Positions 24,873 to 33,666 are shown, counted from the first letter of the stretch. The stretch is 64,000 nt of DNA from DATARH01 sp036008175 (GCA_036008175.1 DASYOB010000114.1:1-64000), one strand, 5' to 3'. Made by a program: numbers and translations. Notes: generated by a model not told the origin, from the sequence alone.

Positions 24873-26243
24873 ATGGACGGCATGGTGGCGAGGCGCACCG
24901 AGGCAGCCGAGGTGACGCGGGCATTGGCCGCGCGGGCGAGCGCGCTGAGCTACGACGCGTTGCCGGACGAGGTGCGCGCGCTGGCCCGGCAATGCGTGCT
25001 CGATTACTACGGTGTGGCGCTCGCCGGGGCCGACGACCCGCTGGTAACAATCCTGCTCGACGAATTGGCCGAGGCCGGCGGCGCAGAGCAGGCCAGCGTC
25101 ATCGGCCATAAAACCCGGCTGCCCGCCTTATCGGCTGCGCTGGTCAACGGCGCGATCGGCCACGCGCTCGATTACGACGACGTCAATCTGGCGATGCCGG
25201 GCCATCCCTCTGTCGCGATCCTGCCCGGGCTTCTCGCCCTTGCCGAGGCGCGGCAGAGTTCCGGCCGCGAGGTCATCGCCGCTTTTGTCGCCGGCTACGA
25301 GACCGCCTGCCGCATCGGGTTGGCGCTCAGGCCCGGGCACTACAATCTCGGCTTTCACGCCACCGGCACGGTCGGCAGCTTCGGCGCCGCCGCGGCCTGC
25401 GCCCGCCTGCTCGGGCTAGACGCCGAGGCGACGGCGCGGGCGCTCGGCATCGCCGGGACCCAGGCGGCGGGCTTGAAATCGCAGTTCGGCACGATGTGTA
25501 AGCCGTTCCACGCCGGGAAGGCGTCGCAGAACGGGCTGTTGGCGGCCCGGCTCGCCGCGCGGGGCTTTTCCAGCCGGCCCGATCTCGTCGAATGCGAGCA
25601 GGGGTTCGCGCTGACGCACGGGCCGGATTTCCGTCCCGAAGCGGCGCTCGCCGACCCGTCGAACCGGTTTCACATCTTTGCCAATCTGTTCAAATACCAC
25701 GCCGCCTGCTACCTGACGCACGGGCCGATCGAATGCGCCCGGTCTATTCGCGATCAGCATGGGGTGAAGCCGGAGGAGATTGCCCGGATCACCCTCTCGC
25801 TCGACCGCAGCTGCGACCGGGTGTGCAACATCCCCTCCCCGACCGACGGGCTCGAAAGCAAGTTCAGCCTGCGCCAGACCGTAGCGATGGCACTCTCCGG
25901 CGTCGATACCGCGAGCCTTGTCGCCTACAGCGTCGAGAACGCGAACGATCCGGCGCTGGTGCGGCTGCGCGAGAAGGTGACGGTCGATTTCCGGGATGGC
26001 TGGCCACAGGCCGCCGCCGAGCTGGAGGTCGCGACGACCGACGGCCGGGTGCTGAAAGCAAGCCACGATGCCGGCATCCCGGGCCCCGACATCGCCGCGC
26101 AGGGCGAGCGGCTCGCCGCCAAATTCGATGCGCTGGCCGAGCCGGTGCTCGGCGCTGCGCGGACTCGCGAATTGCACGCGGTGATTATCGGCCTCGATGG
26201 GCTTGCGGATGTGAGTGCCCTCGCCCGGCTTGCGACCAGCTGA
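24873..26243 (+). CDS. MmgE/PrpD family protein (2-methylcitrate dehydratase-like), first copy
   Basis: A 456-residue protein of the MmgE/PrpD fold (usual length about 440-500). N-terminal helices (RALAARASALSYDALPDEVR) are followed by ALVNGAIGHALDYDDVNLAM with the DYDD active-site motif, GHPSVAILPGLLALAE, YETACRIGLALRPGHYNLGFH, and MCKPFHAGKASQNGLLAARL. The family includes 2-methylcitrate dehydratase, cis-aconitate decarboxylase and iminodisuccinate epimerase, so the substrate is open. The start at 24873 has AGGAGG upstream. A second family member follows. Confidence 0.9.
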   Translation: MDGMVARRTEAAEVTRALAARASALSYDALPDEVRALARQCVLDYYGVALAGADDPLVTILLDELAEAGGAEQASVIGHKTRLPALSAALVNGAIGHALDYDDVNLAMPGHPSVAILPGLLALAEARQSSGREVIAAFVAGYETACRIGLALRPGHYNLGFHATGTVGSFGAAAACARLLGLDAEATARALGIAGTQAAGLKSQFGTMCKPFHAGKASQNGLLAARLAARGFSSRPDLVECEQGFALTHGPDFRPEAALADPSNRFHIFANLFKYHAACYLTHGPIECARSIRDQHGVKPEEIARITLSLDRSCDRVCNIPSPTDGLESKFSLRQTVAMALSGVDTASLVAYSVENANDPALVRLREKVTVDFRDGWPQAAAELEVATTDGRVLKASHDAGIPGPDIAAQGERLAAKFDALAEPVLGAARTRELHAVIIGLDGLADVSALARLATS

Positions 26244-26257
26244 ACGCTTGCAGCAGT

Positions 26258-26392
26258 CCCCTCACCCGCCTCGCTGTGCTCGGCACCCTCTCCCGCAATG
26301 CGGGAGAGGGGACTTAAGCGGCGCCGTTACTTCCCTCTCCCGCACCGCGGGAGAGGGTGGCCGCGGGCGACGGCACGCGGCCGGGTGAGGGT
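26258..26392. repeat. composite palindromic repeat between the two PrpD-like genes
   Basis: Two stem-loops share an 11-bp stem CCCTCTCCCGC/GCGGGAGAGGG, at 26286-26310 (loop AAT) and 26333-26357. Outside them CCCCTCACCCG (about 26259) and its complement near 26382-26391 face each other, so the whole unit folds back on itself. It lies fully between the two PrpD-like genes. Its right end supplies GAGGG 7 bases before the next start codon. Confidence 0.75.
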
Positions 26393-26398
26393 CGGCGG

Positions 26399-27721
26399 AT
26401 GCGCGATCCCATTGTCGATAAGATCGCTTTGCATGTGGCGCGTGTCGCGGCGGGCGACCTGCCTGACGCGGCGCGCGATGCGGCGAAGATTTTCATCGCC
26501 GACTCGCTCGGCGTCGGGATTGCCGGCGCGGCTGCGCCATGGCGGCGCGAGGTGCTCGACATGGCCGCCGCATCCGGCGGCCACCCCGAAGCGACCGTGT
26601 GGGGCAGCGGTGAGCGGCTGCCGCTCGCCGGCGCTGTCATGGTCAACGGCTACCAGATGCACGCGCTCGAATTCGACTGCGTGCATGAGGGCGCGGTCGT
26701 GCACGCGATGTCGGCGATCCTGCCAGCGCTGCTCGGCTGGGCCGAGCGGGAAGGCAATGTTCCTGGCGAAAAGCTGATCCGCGCTGTTATCGCCGGGGTC
26801 GATGTTGGGGTGACGCTCGGGCTCTGCTCGCGCGCGCCGATGCGGTTCTTTCGCCCGGCCAATTGCAGCGGCTTTGGCGCAGTTGCCGGTCTGGCGCTGC
26901 TGGCGGGCATCAGTGAAATGCAGCTGCGCGACGCGCTCGGCATTTATTACGGAGAGTGCGCCGGGACGATGCAGGCGCATATCGAGGCGAGCCCGCAATT
27001 GGCCATGCAGATGGGTTTCGCCGCGCGGAGCGCGGTCACCGCGGTCGAGCTGGCGCGGCGCGGCATGCCCGGCCCGCGGGCGCCAATCTCGGGCCAATTC
27101 GGCTATTTCGCGCTGTTCGACGGCGAGGCCGACCCGGCACCATTCGACGCGCTCGGCCGGGTCTGGCGGATCTGCGAGCTGAGCCACAAGCCGTGGCCGA
27201 CCGGCCGGGCGACACATGGCGGCATCGATGGCCTGCAGCGGCTGATCGCGGCGCACGGAATCGGTGCCGATGAGGTGCGGGCCGGCCGCTTTCTCGTGCC
27301 GCCCCTGACATATCGGTTGGTCGGTCGACCGCCGCAGGAAGAAATGACCGTGGCTTACGCCCGGCTGTGCCTGTCTTATGTCGGCGCGGTGTGCCTAAGA
27401 CGCGGCATGGTCGTAACAGACGATTTCACACTGGAAGCCCTCGGCGATGCCGACACGCTCGCGTCAGCCCGCCGCCTCTCGGTGATCGCCGACAGCAACC
27501 CCGACCCGAACGCGCTGCATCCAATCCGCGTCGAGCTCGACCTCGCCGATGGTCGCTCTCTCACCTGCGATGTCAGCGAAGTCCTCGGCAGCCCTTCCCG
27601 CCCGCTCTCGCCCGATGCCGCCCGCGCCAAATTCGCCTCGTGCGGCGCCAGCGCGGCGCTGTGGGATGCCGCGCTCACACTCGACCGAATTTTGGATGTG
27701 GGCGTCCTGGCGCGATTCTAG
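26399..27721 (+). CDS. MmgE/PrpD family protein, second copy
   Basis: A 440-residue paralogue of the preceding gene's family: MRDPIVDKIALHVARVAAGD, IFIADSLGVGIAGAAAPWRR, NGYQMHALEFDCVHEGAVVH (the active-site region) and SCGASAALWDAALTLDRILD. The active-site segment reads EFDCVHEGA rather than DYDDVN, so its chemistry may differ from the first copy. The start at 26399 is preceded by GAGGG from the palindromic repeat. An in-frame start at 26357 would lie inside the repeat and is rejected. The tandem pair suggests a two-step dehydration or epimerisation route. Confidence 0.88.
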   Translation: MRDPIVDKIALHVARVAAGDLPDAARDAAKIFIADSLGVGIAGAAAPWRREVLDMAAASGGHPEATVWGSGERLPLAGAVMVNGYQMHALEFDCVHEGAVVHAMSAILPALLGWAEREGNVPGEKLIRAVIAGVDVGVTLGLCSRAPMRFFRPANCSGFGAVAGLALLAGISEMQLRDALGIYYGECAGTMQAHIEASPQLAMQMGFAARSAVTAVELARRGMPGPRAPISGQFGYFALFDGEADPAPFDALGRVWRICELSHKPWPTGRATHGGIDGLQRLIAAHGIGADEVRAGRFLVPPLTYRLVGRPPQEEMTVAYARLCLSYVGAVCLRRGMVVTDDFTLEALGDADTLASARRLSVIADSNPDPNALHPIRVELDLADGRSLTCDVSEVLGSPSRPLSPDAARAKFASCGASAALWDAALTLDRILDVGVLARF

Positions 27722-27766
27722 GCCGGGTGGAGCACGGCGAAACCGGCCGTGTCTGCGTGCCGGAAT

Positions 27767-27792
27767 GGCGGGTTACGCTTCGCTCACCCGCC
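27767..27792. terminator. small palindrome between convergent genes, possible bidirectional terminator
   Basis: GGCGGGT (27767-27773) pairs with ACCCGCC (27786-27792) around a 12-base loop. It lies between the stop codons of the second PrpD-like gene and the acyl-CoA dehydrogenase. No T-run follows on either side, so termination is only possible, and it may instead be a dispersed repeat unit. Confidence 0.4.
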
Positions 27793-27810
27793 CTACGGAC
27801 TCGCTGCGCC

Positions 27811-29007
27811 TCAATAGCTGCGCGGCATGCCGAGCACGTGCTGGCCGATGTACGCTAATATCAAATTGGTCGAGATCGGCGCGGTCTGGTAGAGGCGGAT
27901 CTCGCGCCATTTGCGCTCGACGTCGTACTCGCGGGCGTAGGCAAAGCCGCCAAAGGTCTGCATCGTTGCTTCGGCAGCGTGCCAGCCGGCTTCGGAGGCC
28001 AACAGCTTAGCCATGTTGGCGTCGGCGCCGCATTCCTTGCCGGCGTCGAACAGCGCGGCGGCGCGGCGGCAGATCATGTCGGCCGCCTCCAATTCCGCAT
28101 AGGCGCGCGCCAGCGGGAACTGCACCCCCTGGTTCTGGCCGATCGGGCGGTCGAAGACGACTCGCTCCTTGGCGTATTCGACGCCCTTGTTGAGCAGCCA
28201 GCGGCCGTCGCCGATGCATTCCTGGGCAACGAGGATGCGCTCGGCGTTCATGCCGTCGAGGATGTAGCGGAAGCCTTTCCCTTCCTCGCCGATCAGGTTT
28301 TCCGCCGGCACTTTCAGGTTGTCGAAGAACACCTCGTTGGTGTTGTGGTTGATCATCGCCGCGATCGGCCGGATTTCGAGGCCCTTGCCGACGCTGTCGC
28401 GCAGATCGACGAGGAACACCGAGAGCCCGTCGGTGCGGCGCTTCACTTCCTCGACCGGGGTGGTGCGCGCCAACAGCAGCATCAGATCGGAGTGGCGGGC
28501 GCGCGAGGTCCACACTTTCTGGCCGGTGACGAGATAATGGTCGTTGCCGGCGCGGACCGCGCGGGTCTTCAGCTTGGTGGTGTCGGAGCCGGTGGTTGGC
28601 TCGGTGACCCCAAAGGCCTGCAAGCGCAACTCGCCCGAGGCGATCTTTGGCAGATAGCGCTGCTTCTGCTCCTCGCTGCCGTGCCTGAGCAGCGTGCCCA
28701 TGATGTACATCTGGGCGTGGCCCTGGCTGGCGGTGCAGCCCGAGGCGTTGACCTCTTCCAGGATCACCGCGGCGGCGCGCAACGGCAGGCCGGAGCCGCC
28801 GTATTCCTCCGGGATCAAGGAGGCGAGAAAGCCGCCCTGGGTCAGCTCGGTGATGAACTCGGTCGGATAGGCCTGCTCGTCTTCGAGCTTGCGCCAATAG
28901 GCGCCGGGGTATTTCTCGCAGATCTTGCGCACCGACTCGCGCAGCTCGGGGTAGTCCTCGCCGAGCGCCAGCATCACCGCATCGCTCGCCTCTTCGCCGT
29001 AGGGCAT
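27811..29007 (-). CDS. acyl-CoA dehydrogenase
   Basis: A 398-residue flavoprotein of the acyl-CoA dehydrogenase family. Typical elements are GGFLASLIPEEYGGSGLPLR, GHAQMYIMGTLLRHGSEEQK, AFGVTEPTTGSDTTKLKTRA (FAD-binding), DLMLLLARTT and a C-terminal TFGGFAYAREYDVERKWREI. It introduces a C2-C3 double bond in an acyl-CoA and passes electrons to ETF. The start at 29007 has GAGGAG upstream; an ATG at 29037 is unlikely. The adjacent divergent CaiB-type CoA-transferase could supply its substrate thioester. Confidence 0.94.
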   Translation of the reverse strand: MPYGEEASDAVMLALGEDYPELRESVRKICEKYPGAYWRKLEDEQAYPTEFITELTQGGFLASLIPEEYGGSGLPLRAAAVILEEVNASGCTASQGHAQMYIMGTLLRHGSEEQKQRYLPKIASGELRLQAFGVTEPTTGSDTTKLKTRAVRAGNDHYLVTGQKVWTSRARHSDLMLLLARTTPVEEVKRRTDGLSVFLVDLRDSVGKGLEIRPIAAMINHNTNEVFFDNLKVPAENLIGEEGKGFRYILDGMNAERILVAQECIGDGRWLLNKGVEYAKERVVFDRPIGQNQGVQFPLARAYAELEAADMICRRAAALFDAGKECGADANMAKLLASEAGWHAAEATMQTFGGFAYAREYDVERKWREIRLYQTAPISTNLILAYIGQHVLGMPRSY

Positions 29008-29060
29008 CGCCCGCTCCTCTTCGTGCCTTCTCATCAAACGTAATGCGAGACGGCGATAAA

Positions 29061-29198
29061 TTCACCACGGAGGCACTGAGGGCACAGAGGCGCAGATTGT
29101 CATTGCGAGGGCGCGAAGGGCGACAAAGCAATCTCGTCGAGATTGCGTCGCTGCGCTCGCAATGACAGATATGTCGTCCTCAGTGCGTCTGTGGTGAA
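29061..29198. repeat. nested palindromic repeat (MITE-like) upstream of the CoA-transferase gene
   Basis: Outer arms TTCACCAC.GA.GCACTGAGG at 29061-29081 and 29178-29198 are inverted copies with 19 of 21 matches. Inner arms TGTCATTGCGAG (29098-29109) and CTCGCAATGACA (29156-29167) match perfectly. A further palindrome AATCTCGTCGAGATT sits in the centre. The unit spans 138 bp, has no coding capacity, and ends 4 bases before the CaiB start codon. A similar sequence appears at about 39322. Confidence 0.8.
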
Positions 29199-29201
29199 TA
29201 A

Positions 29202-30335
29202 ATGGCAAGCGTGACCCCGCTTTCTGGAATCGTGGTTATCGAGATCGGCCACAGCATCGCCGCGCCCTATGCCGGGATGATCCTCGGCGAGCTCGGCGCC
29301 GAGGTGATCAAGGTCGAGAACCCGAAGGGCGGCGACGCCGCGCGCGGCTGGGGCCCGCCGTTCCAGGAGGGCGCCTCGACCTGCTTTCATTCGGTCAACC
29401 GGGCGAAGCGCGGCATCACGATCGACCTCGCCGACCCGGCAGATGCCGCGCGGCTGCGGGCGCTGATCCTCGAGCGTGCCCACGTTGTGATCCACAATTT
29501 GAAATATGGCGCGCTCGACAAATACGGCCTTGCCGCGTCCGATCTCGTCGCCGAAAAACCGGGGCTCGTCTGGTGCAACCTCGCCGCCTTCGGCGCGGCT
29601 GGGCCGTTGCGTGACCGGCCTGGCTACGACCCCATGATGCAGGCTTATAGCGGGCTGATGAGCCTTTTCGGTGAGGACGGAAGGCCGCCGGTGCGGGTCA
29701 CCGCCTCGATCATCGACATGGGCGCGGCGATGTGGTCGGCGATCGGTATTCTCGCCGCGCTAAACGAACGCCAGCACACCGGCAAGGGCGGCATCGTCGA
29801 CACCTCGCTGCTGGAGACCGGCCTTGCCTGGATGACGATCATGCTGCCGAGCTATCTCGCCACCGGCCAGCTGCCGGTGCGACAGGGCTCGGGGGTAGAC
29901 ATGATCGTGCCGTATCAGGCCTTCGCGACGGCCGACGGGCACATGATGGTGGCTGCCGGCAACGACAATCTGTTCCGCCGGCTCTGCTGCGCGCTCGATC
30001 GGCCTGGCCTCGGCGAGGACCCGCGGTTCCGGACCAACGGCGACCGCGTCGTGCATCGCGGCGAGCTGATCCCGATCCTGGCCGAGATCTTCGTGCAAAA
30101 GCCGCGCGCCTATTGGGCCGACCTGCTCGAAACGGCCGGCATCCCGAACGGCCCAATCCACACCCTCGACCAGGTGGTCGCCGACGCGCAGGTCAAAGCA
30201 CTCGGGATCCTGCAGCGCAAGCCCGGCAGCGAACTCGCGCTGATCGGATTGCCGCTCTCTTTCGACGGGGAGAGGCCGCCCTTCACCAAGGTGGCGCCGG
30301 TGCTCGGCGAACACAACGCGGCGGTGCTGGGGTAA
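29202..30335 (+). CDS. CaiB/BaiF family (type III) CoA-transferase
   Basis: A 377-residue class III CoA-transferase. N-terminal VVIEIGHSIAAPYAGMILGE and GAEVIKVENPKGGDAARGWG are typical. The catalytic aspartate is D172 in ASIIDMGAAMW. VNRAKRGITIDLADPADAAR and GYDPMMQAYSGLMSLFGEDG also fit. It moves CoA from one acyl-CoA to a free acid. The ATG at 29202 abuts the palindromic repeat and has no clear Shine-Dalgarno sequence. Divergent from the acyl-CoA dehydrogenase. Confidence 0.94.
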   Translation: MASVTPLSGIVVIEIGHSIAAPYAGMILGELGAEVIKVENPKGGDAARGWGPPFQEGASTCFHSVNRAKRGITIDLADPADAARLRALILERAHVVIHNLKYGALDKYGLAASDLVAEKPGLVWCNLAAFGAAGPLRDRPGYDPMMQAYSGLMSLFGEDGRPPVRVTASIIDMGAAMWSAIGILAALNERQHTGKGGIVDTSLLETGLAWMTIMLPSYLATGQLPVRQGSGVDMIVPYQAFATADGHMMVAAGNDNLFRRLCCALDRPGLGEDPRFRTNGDRVVHRGELIPILAEIFVQKPRAYWADLLETAGIPNGPIHTLDQVVADAQVKALGILQRKPGSELALIGLPLSFDGERPPFTKVAPVLGEHNAAVLG

Positions 30336-30340
30336 AGCGG

Positions 30341-30958
30341 ATGAACATTGGGACAAGACCGATGCGGAAGGTCGAGCGCGCCGCCTGCGCGCTGATGCTG
30401 CTGGCGCTGGCCGGCTGCGGCGCGATGTCGGGCGGGCCGGCCGGAACCGTTCAGCCGGCAAATACGGTGACCGTGAGCCGGGAACAGGGCGGCAAGTTCA
30501 TCGCCCTGGTCGGCCCGCGGGTGCAGCATGACGAACCGTTTCTCGGCGTCCCCAGCACGAATTTCTTCACCCTGCGCAGCTGGATCGATACCCGGACCGG
30601 GGAGATCGACGATCAGCTCTATGTCGAGGACAGCTATTTCGGCGCGAAGCGCAGTTGGAACGCGGCGAGCACGAATGGTCAGGTCTTGCGCTTTGTGCCG
30701 ATCAGCAACAACGAGATCAGCTGCGAGCAGAACTGCTCCTACGCCGAGGAATTCGCCGCCGCCATTCCCGACCCGCTGTTGCGAGCGAGCACACAGGGGC
30801 TCCCGGTGCGATTCACCGCGAAGTCGGGCGCCGATAAGATCATCCTCGTTCCCGCCGAGCTGATCCAAAAGCAGGTCGCCGCCATCGACCAGGCCCGCGC
30901 AACCCTGACGACTGCCGCCGCCAGGCCCGCGGCGCCGCCGGCCGGCCCTCAGCGCTGA
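30341..30958 (+). CDS. putative lipoprotein, function unknown
   Basis: A 205-residue exported protein with a lipoprotein signal: MRKVERAACALMLLALAGC from the ATG at 30362 (or 30341 in frame). The mature part has FFTLRSWIDTRTGEIDDQLY and SYFGAKRSWNAASTNGQVLR, then FVPISNNEISCEQNCSYAEE with two nearby cysteines. It starts 5 bp after the CoA-transferase stop and may share its transcript. I do not recognise a family; the location of the mature protein is probably the inner face of the outer membrane. Confidence 0.8.
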   Translation: MNIGTRPMRKVERAACALMLLALAGCGAMSGGPAGTVQPANTVTVSREQGGKFIALVGPRVQHDEPFLGVPSTNFFTLRSWIDTRTGEIDDQLYVEDSYFGAKRSWNAASTNGQVLRFVPISNNEISCEQNCSYAEEFAAAIPDPLLRASTQGLPVRFTAKSGADKIILVPAELIQKQVAAIDQARATLTTAAARPAAPPAGPQR

Positions 30959-30968
30959 GCAGCGGCCG

Positions 30969-31631
30969 CTACTGCTTCGCCGCCTCGGCTTGCATCAAGG
31001 CCGGCCGCTTGCCGATCCACAGCACGGTGGCGTCTGGCGCGAGGCTCGGATCGGCGACAAACAGGGCCACGATATGGGCAGCGCCCAGCGCAGCCTTCAG
31101 CCGCACCGCCTTTTGCGGCGGTGCATCCCTGTCGCGCACGACAATCGCAGTGCCCGTCACCGGCTCGATCTCCTTGGGCGCGGCACGGCGGATTTGGTGG
31201 CCTTCGATCTGCCAGCCGGCCATCAGCAGCGGCGCAGCGATGTCCTTAGCGTAACCGGCGCTGTCATCGACGCCGGGATGGGCGGTGATCGCGATCTGCG
31301 CGGCCTCCTTACCGGCAAGGCTTTGGACGATCGCCTGCCGCTGGCTGTCGCTGACGCTTCGGGCCACACCGTCATCGGGAGTGCCCTCAATTTCTTCGAG
31401 CTTCGCCAACACCACCTGCGGATCGAGCCGATCCCGCAGCATCTTGTTCAGGACATCGACCAACTGGTTGCCGAACTCATCGTTGATCCCGCCAACGCAA
31501 GCGATCAGCACGCTCCCCGCGGGCTGGGCAAGGAGCGGCGCCGAAGTAAGGCCGCAGCCGGAATCATCGGCGCGAGCCTCAGATGCAAAAAAGCAAAGGC
31601 CGAGAGCGAGCGGGAGGAGCATTCGTTTCAT
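30969..31631 (-). CDS. secreted hypothetical protein
   Basis: A 220-residue protein with a signal peptide MKRMLLPLALGLCFFASEARA. Two early cysteines (DSGCGLTSAPLLAQ, SVLIACVGGIND) may form a disulfide. The remainder looks like a mixed alpha/beta periplasmic domain (VLAKLEEIEGTPDDG, DRDAPPQKAVRLKAALGAAH). The frame continues to 31868, but the signal peptide fixes the start at 31631 or 31646. It converges on the lipoprotein gene with an 11-bp gap. No recognised family. Confidence 0.75.
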   Translation of the reverse strand: MKRMLLPLALGLCFFASEARADDSGCGLTSAPLLAQPAGSVLIACVGGINDEFGNQLVDVLNKMLRDRLDPQVVLAKLEEIEGTPDDGVARSVSDSQRQAIVQSLAGKEAAQIAITAHPGVDDSAGYAKDIAAPLLMAGWQIEGHQIRRAAPKEIEPVTGTAIVVRDRDAPPQKAVRLKAALGAAHIVALFVADPSLAPDATVLWIGKRPALMQAEAAKQ

Positions 31632-31796
31632 GGTGATGCGCCGCATCAAAAAACACGGCCCCGAATGTGCGGCCGCGTTGCTTAAGAATTCCTGTGCATC
31701 GGCCCGGCGGGGAGGAAGCAAATGCCGGCACGCCGGGCGCCGCGGCGATTGATTGCGCGAGACGACTGTAAATACGGATCGAATAGGGATTAGGAG

Positions 31797-31822
31797 CCCT
31801 CTCCGCCGTGGGACGGAGAGGG
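31797..31822 (-). terminator. hairpin downstream of an SDR gene
   Basis: A perfect 9-bp stem CCCTCTCCG/CGGAGAGGG (31797-31805 with 31814-31822) lies just beyond the SDR stop codon. The stem resembles those of the composite repeat at 26.3 kb. On the minus strand it is followed by CTCCTAATCCC, with no T-run, so it is a weak terminator or a repeat copy. Confidence 0.5.
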
Positions 31823-31836
31823 CTTGAAAAGACGGC

Positions 31837-32619
31837 TTACACCACCGGCGAGCGGCCGCCATCGACATTGATCGCGCAGCCGGTCACGTAGGAGGCGGCG
31901 TCGGAGGCGAGGAAGGTCGCGACATTGGCGAATTCCTCGGCCTGCCCCATGCGGCCCATCGGCACCGCGCGGCCGGCCTGGGCAATGAAATCCTCGAGCG
32001 AGACATTGGCACCCTCGCGCTTATGACGGCGCACGATCTGGTCGCTGACGATGACCCCGACATGCAGCGAATTGACCAGCACGTTGTGCGGTGCGCCTTC
32101 CATCGACAATGCCTTGGTAAAGGCCATCTGGGCGGCGCGGCTGACCGAGGTCGGCGCGCTGTCGGCGCCCGGCGCCTTGGCGCCGATATTGAGGACGCTG
32201 ATGACGCGGCCCCATTTGCGCTGCTTCATCTGCGGCATCAGGATCCGGCAGAAGCGGATCTGGGCAAACAGCTTCAGATCGAGATCGGCCTGCCACTGCT
32301 CGTCGGTGATCGTTTCCGATGGGCCGCGCGTCGATTGCCCGGCATTGTTGACGAAGATGTCGACCTTGCCGAACTCGCTGTTGCACTGCTTGCACGCCGC
32401 CTCGATCGGCGCCGCCTTGGAGACATCGCAGCTGATCGCCAAGATTTTGCCCTTGGCGCCCCTCTGGATCTCGGCTTTGGCGTCCGCGAGGGCCGCCTGA
32501 TCGCGCGCCAGGATCGCCACATCGGCGCCCGAGGCGGCGAATTCCTTGGCGATAGCAAGACCTAGGCCCTTGCTGCCGCCGGTAACGATCGCGCTTCTGC
32601 CGTCCAGCCGAATTTCCAT
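31837..32619 (-). CDS. SDR family protein with substituted catalytic residues
   Basis: A 260-residue short-chain dehydrogenase/reductase fold. The coenzyme motif TGGSKGLG is at 13-20 and NNAG at 91-94, so nucleotide binding is likely retained. The catalytic positions are changed: Ser is Asn144, Tyr is Thr157, and Lys is Arg161 (in APTSVSRAA). The C-terminus (FLASDAASYVTGCAINVDGG) is standard. The replaced S-Y-K triad suggests either a non-classical reaction or a binding role. It lies 27 bp downstream of the aldo/keto reductase gene on the same strand, probably in its operon. Confidence 0.9.
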   Translation of the reverse strand: MEIRLDGRSAIVTGGSKGLGLAIAKEFAASGADVAILARDQAALADAKAEIQRGAKGKILAISCDVSKAAPIEAACKQCNSEFGKVDIFVNNAGQSTRGPSETITDEQWQADLDLKLFAQIRFCRILMPQMKQRKWGRVISVLNIGAKAPGADSAPTSVSRAAQMAFTKALSMEGAPHNVLVNSLHVGVIVSDQIVRRHKREGANVSLEDFIAQAGRAVPMGRMGQAEEFANVATFLASDAASYVTGCAINVDGGRSPVV

Positions 32620-32646
32620 GGCGAACCTCCTCTTGATGATGTGAAC

Positions 32647-33588
32647 CTAGTCTGCCGTGAGCCGATCTATCTCGTCCATGTCTTCGCGCGTGAGCGCCCA
32701 TGCCGCGGCGCCGACATTGGCCTCGACCTGCTCCGGGCGGGTCGCGCCGGCGATGACGCTGGCAACGTTCGGCCGGTGCAATAGCCAGCTGATCGCCAGT
32801 TCCAACAGGCTATGGCCGCGCGCGGCGCAGAACGCCTCCAACCGCTCGACGACGGCCCAGTTGCGGTCGGTCAGGTAGCGGTCGGCGGTCCGCGGCGTGG
32901 TGGCAAGCCTCGCGCCCGCCGGTGGCGGCGCGCCGCGCCGGTATTTGCCGGTCAACAGCCCGTTCGCCAGCGGCGAAAACGGGATCAGCCCAAGACCGTA
33001 GGATTGGATGACCGGCATCAGCTCCTGGTCGAGTTCGCGCTCCAACAGGCTGTAGCGCTCCTGGCAGGAGACATAGCGCTCAAACCCGAAATGCGTCGCG
33101 GTCCACCGCGCCTCGACCACCTGCCAAGCCGACAGGGTCGAGCAGCCGATGTAGCGGACCTTGCCCTGGTGCACGAGATCGTCGAGCGCGCGCAGGGTCT
33201 CCTCGATCGGTGTCCTGGGGTCGGCGATGTGCTGCTGATAGAGGTCGATGTAATCGGTGTCGAGCCGCTTCAGGCTCGCCTCGACCGCCGACATGATGTA
33301 GCGGCGCGAGGCGCCCTGCAGCCGCCCTTCTTGGTCCATCGGCCGGGCGAACTTCGTTGCGAGCACGATATCGTGCCGATGACCGGCGAGCGCCCGGCCG
33401 AGGAATTCCTCCGAGCCGCCCTGGTCGCCATAGGTGTCGGCGGTGTCGAAAAAGGTGACGCCGAGATCGAGCGCCTTGTGCACGACGGCTCGGGTCGCCG
33501 CCTCGTCGATCCGCCCGCCGAAATTGTTGCAGCCGAGCCCGACCGCCGAGACGATCAGGCCCGAGCGGCCGAGATTACGCTGTTCCAC
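32647..33588 (-). CDS. aldo/keto reductase
   Basis: A 313-residue (beta/alpha)8-barrel NADPH oxidoreductase. The catalytic tetrad is D48, Y53, K79 and H120 (FFDTADTYG, ATKF, DLYQQHIAD). MEQRNLGRSGLIVSAVGLGC and the C-terminal RPEQVEANVGAAAWALTRED match the YajO/general stress protein 69-like branch. It reduces aldehydes or ketones; the physiological substrate is unknown. It is the first gene before the altered SDR on the same strand. Confidence 0.93.
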   Translation of the reverse strand: MEQRNLGRSGLIVSAVGLGCNNFGGRIDEAATRAVVHKALDLGVTFFDTADTYGDQGGSEEFLGRALAGHRHDIVLATKFARPMDQEGRLQGASRRYIMSAVEASLKRLDTDYIDLYQQHIADPRTPIEETLRALDDLVHQGKVRYIGCSTLSAWQVVEARWTATHFGFERYVSCQERYSLLERELDQELMPVIQSYGLGLIPFSPLANGLLTGKYRRGAPPPAGARLATTPRTADRYLTDRNWAVVERLEAFCAARGHSLLELAISWLLHRPNVASVIAGATRPEQVEANVGAAAWALTREDMDEIDRLTAD

Positions 33589-33666
33589 AGACCCGGCACT
33601 CCGTCGCTGTCTAGCCCGCCCGCACTATAGTGTCAGCGGCGCTTTGCCGGCGACCCGCTCCAGGCC

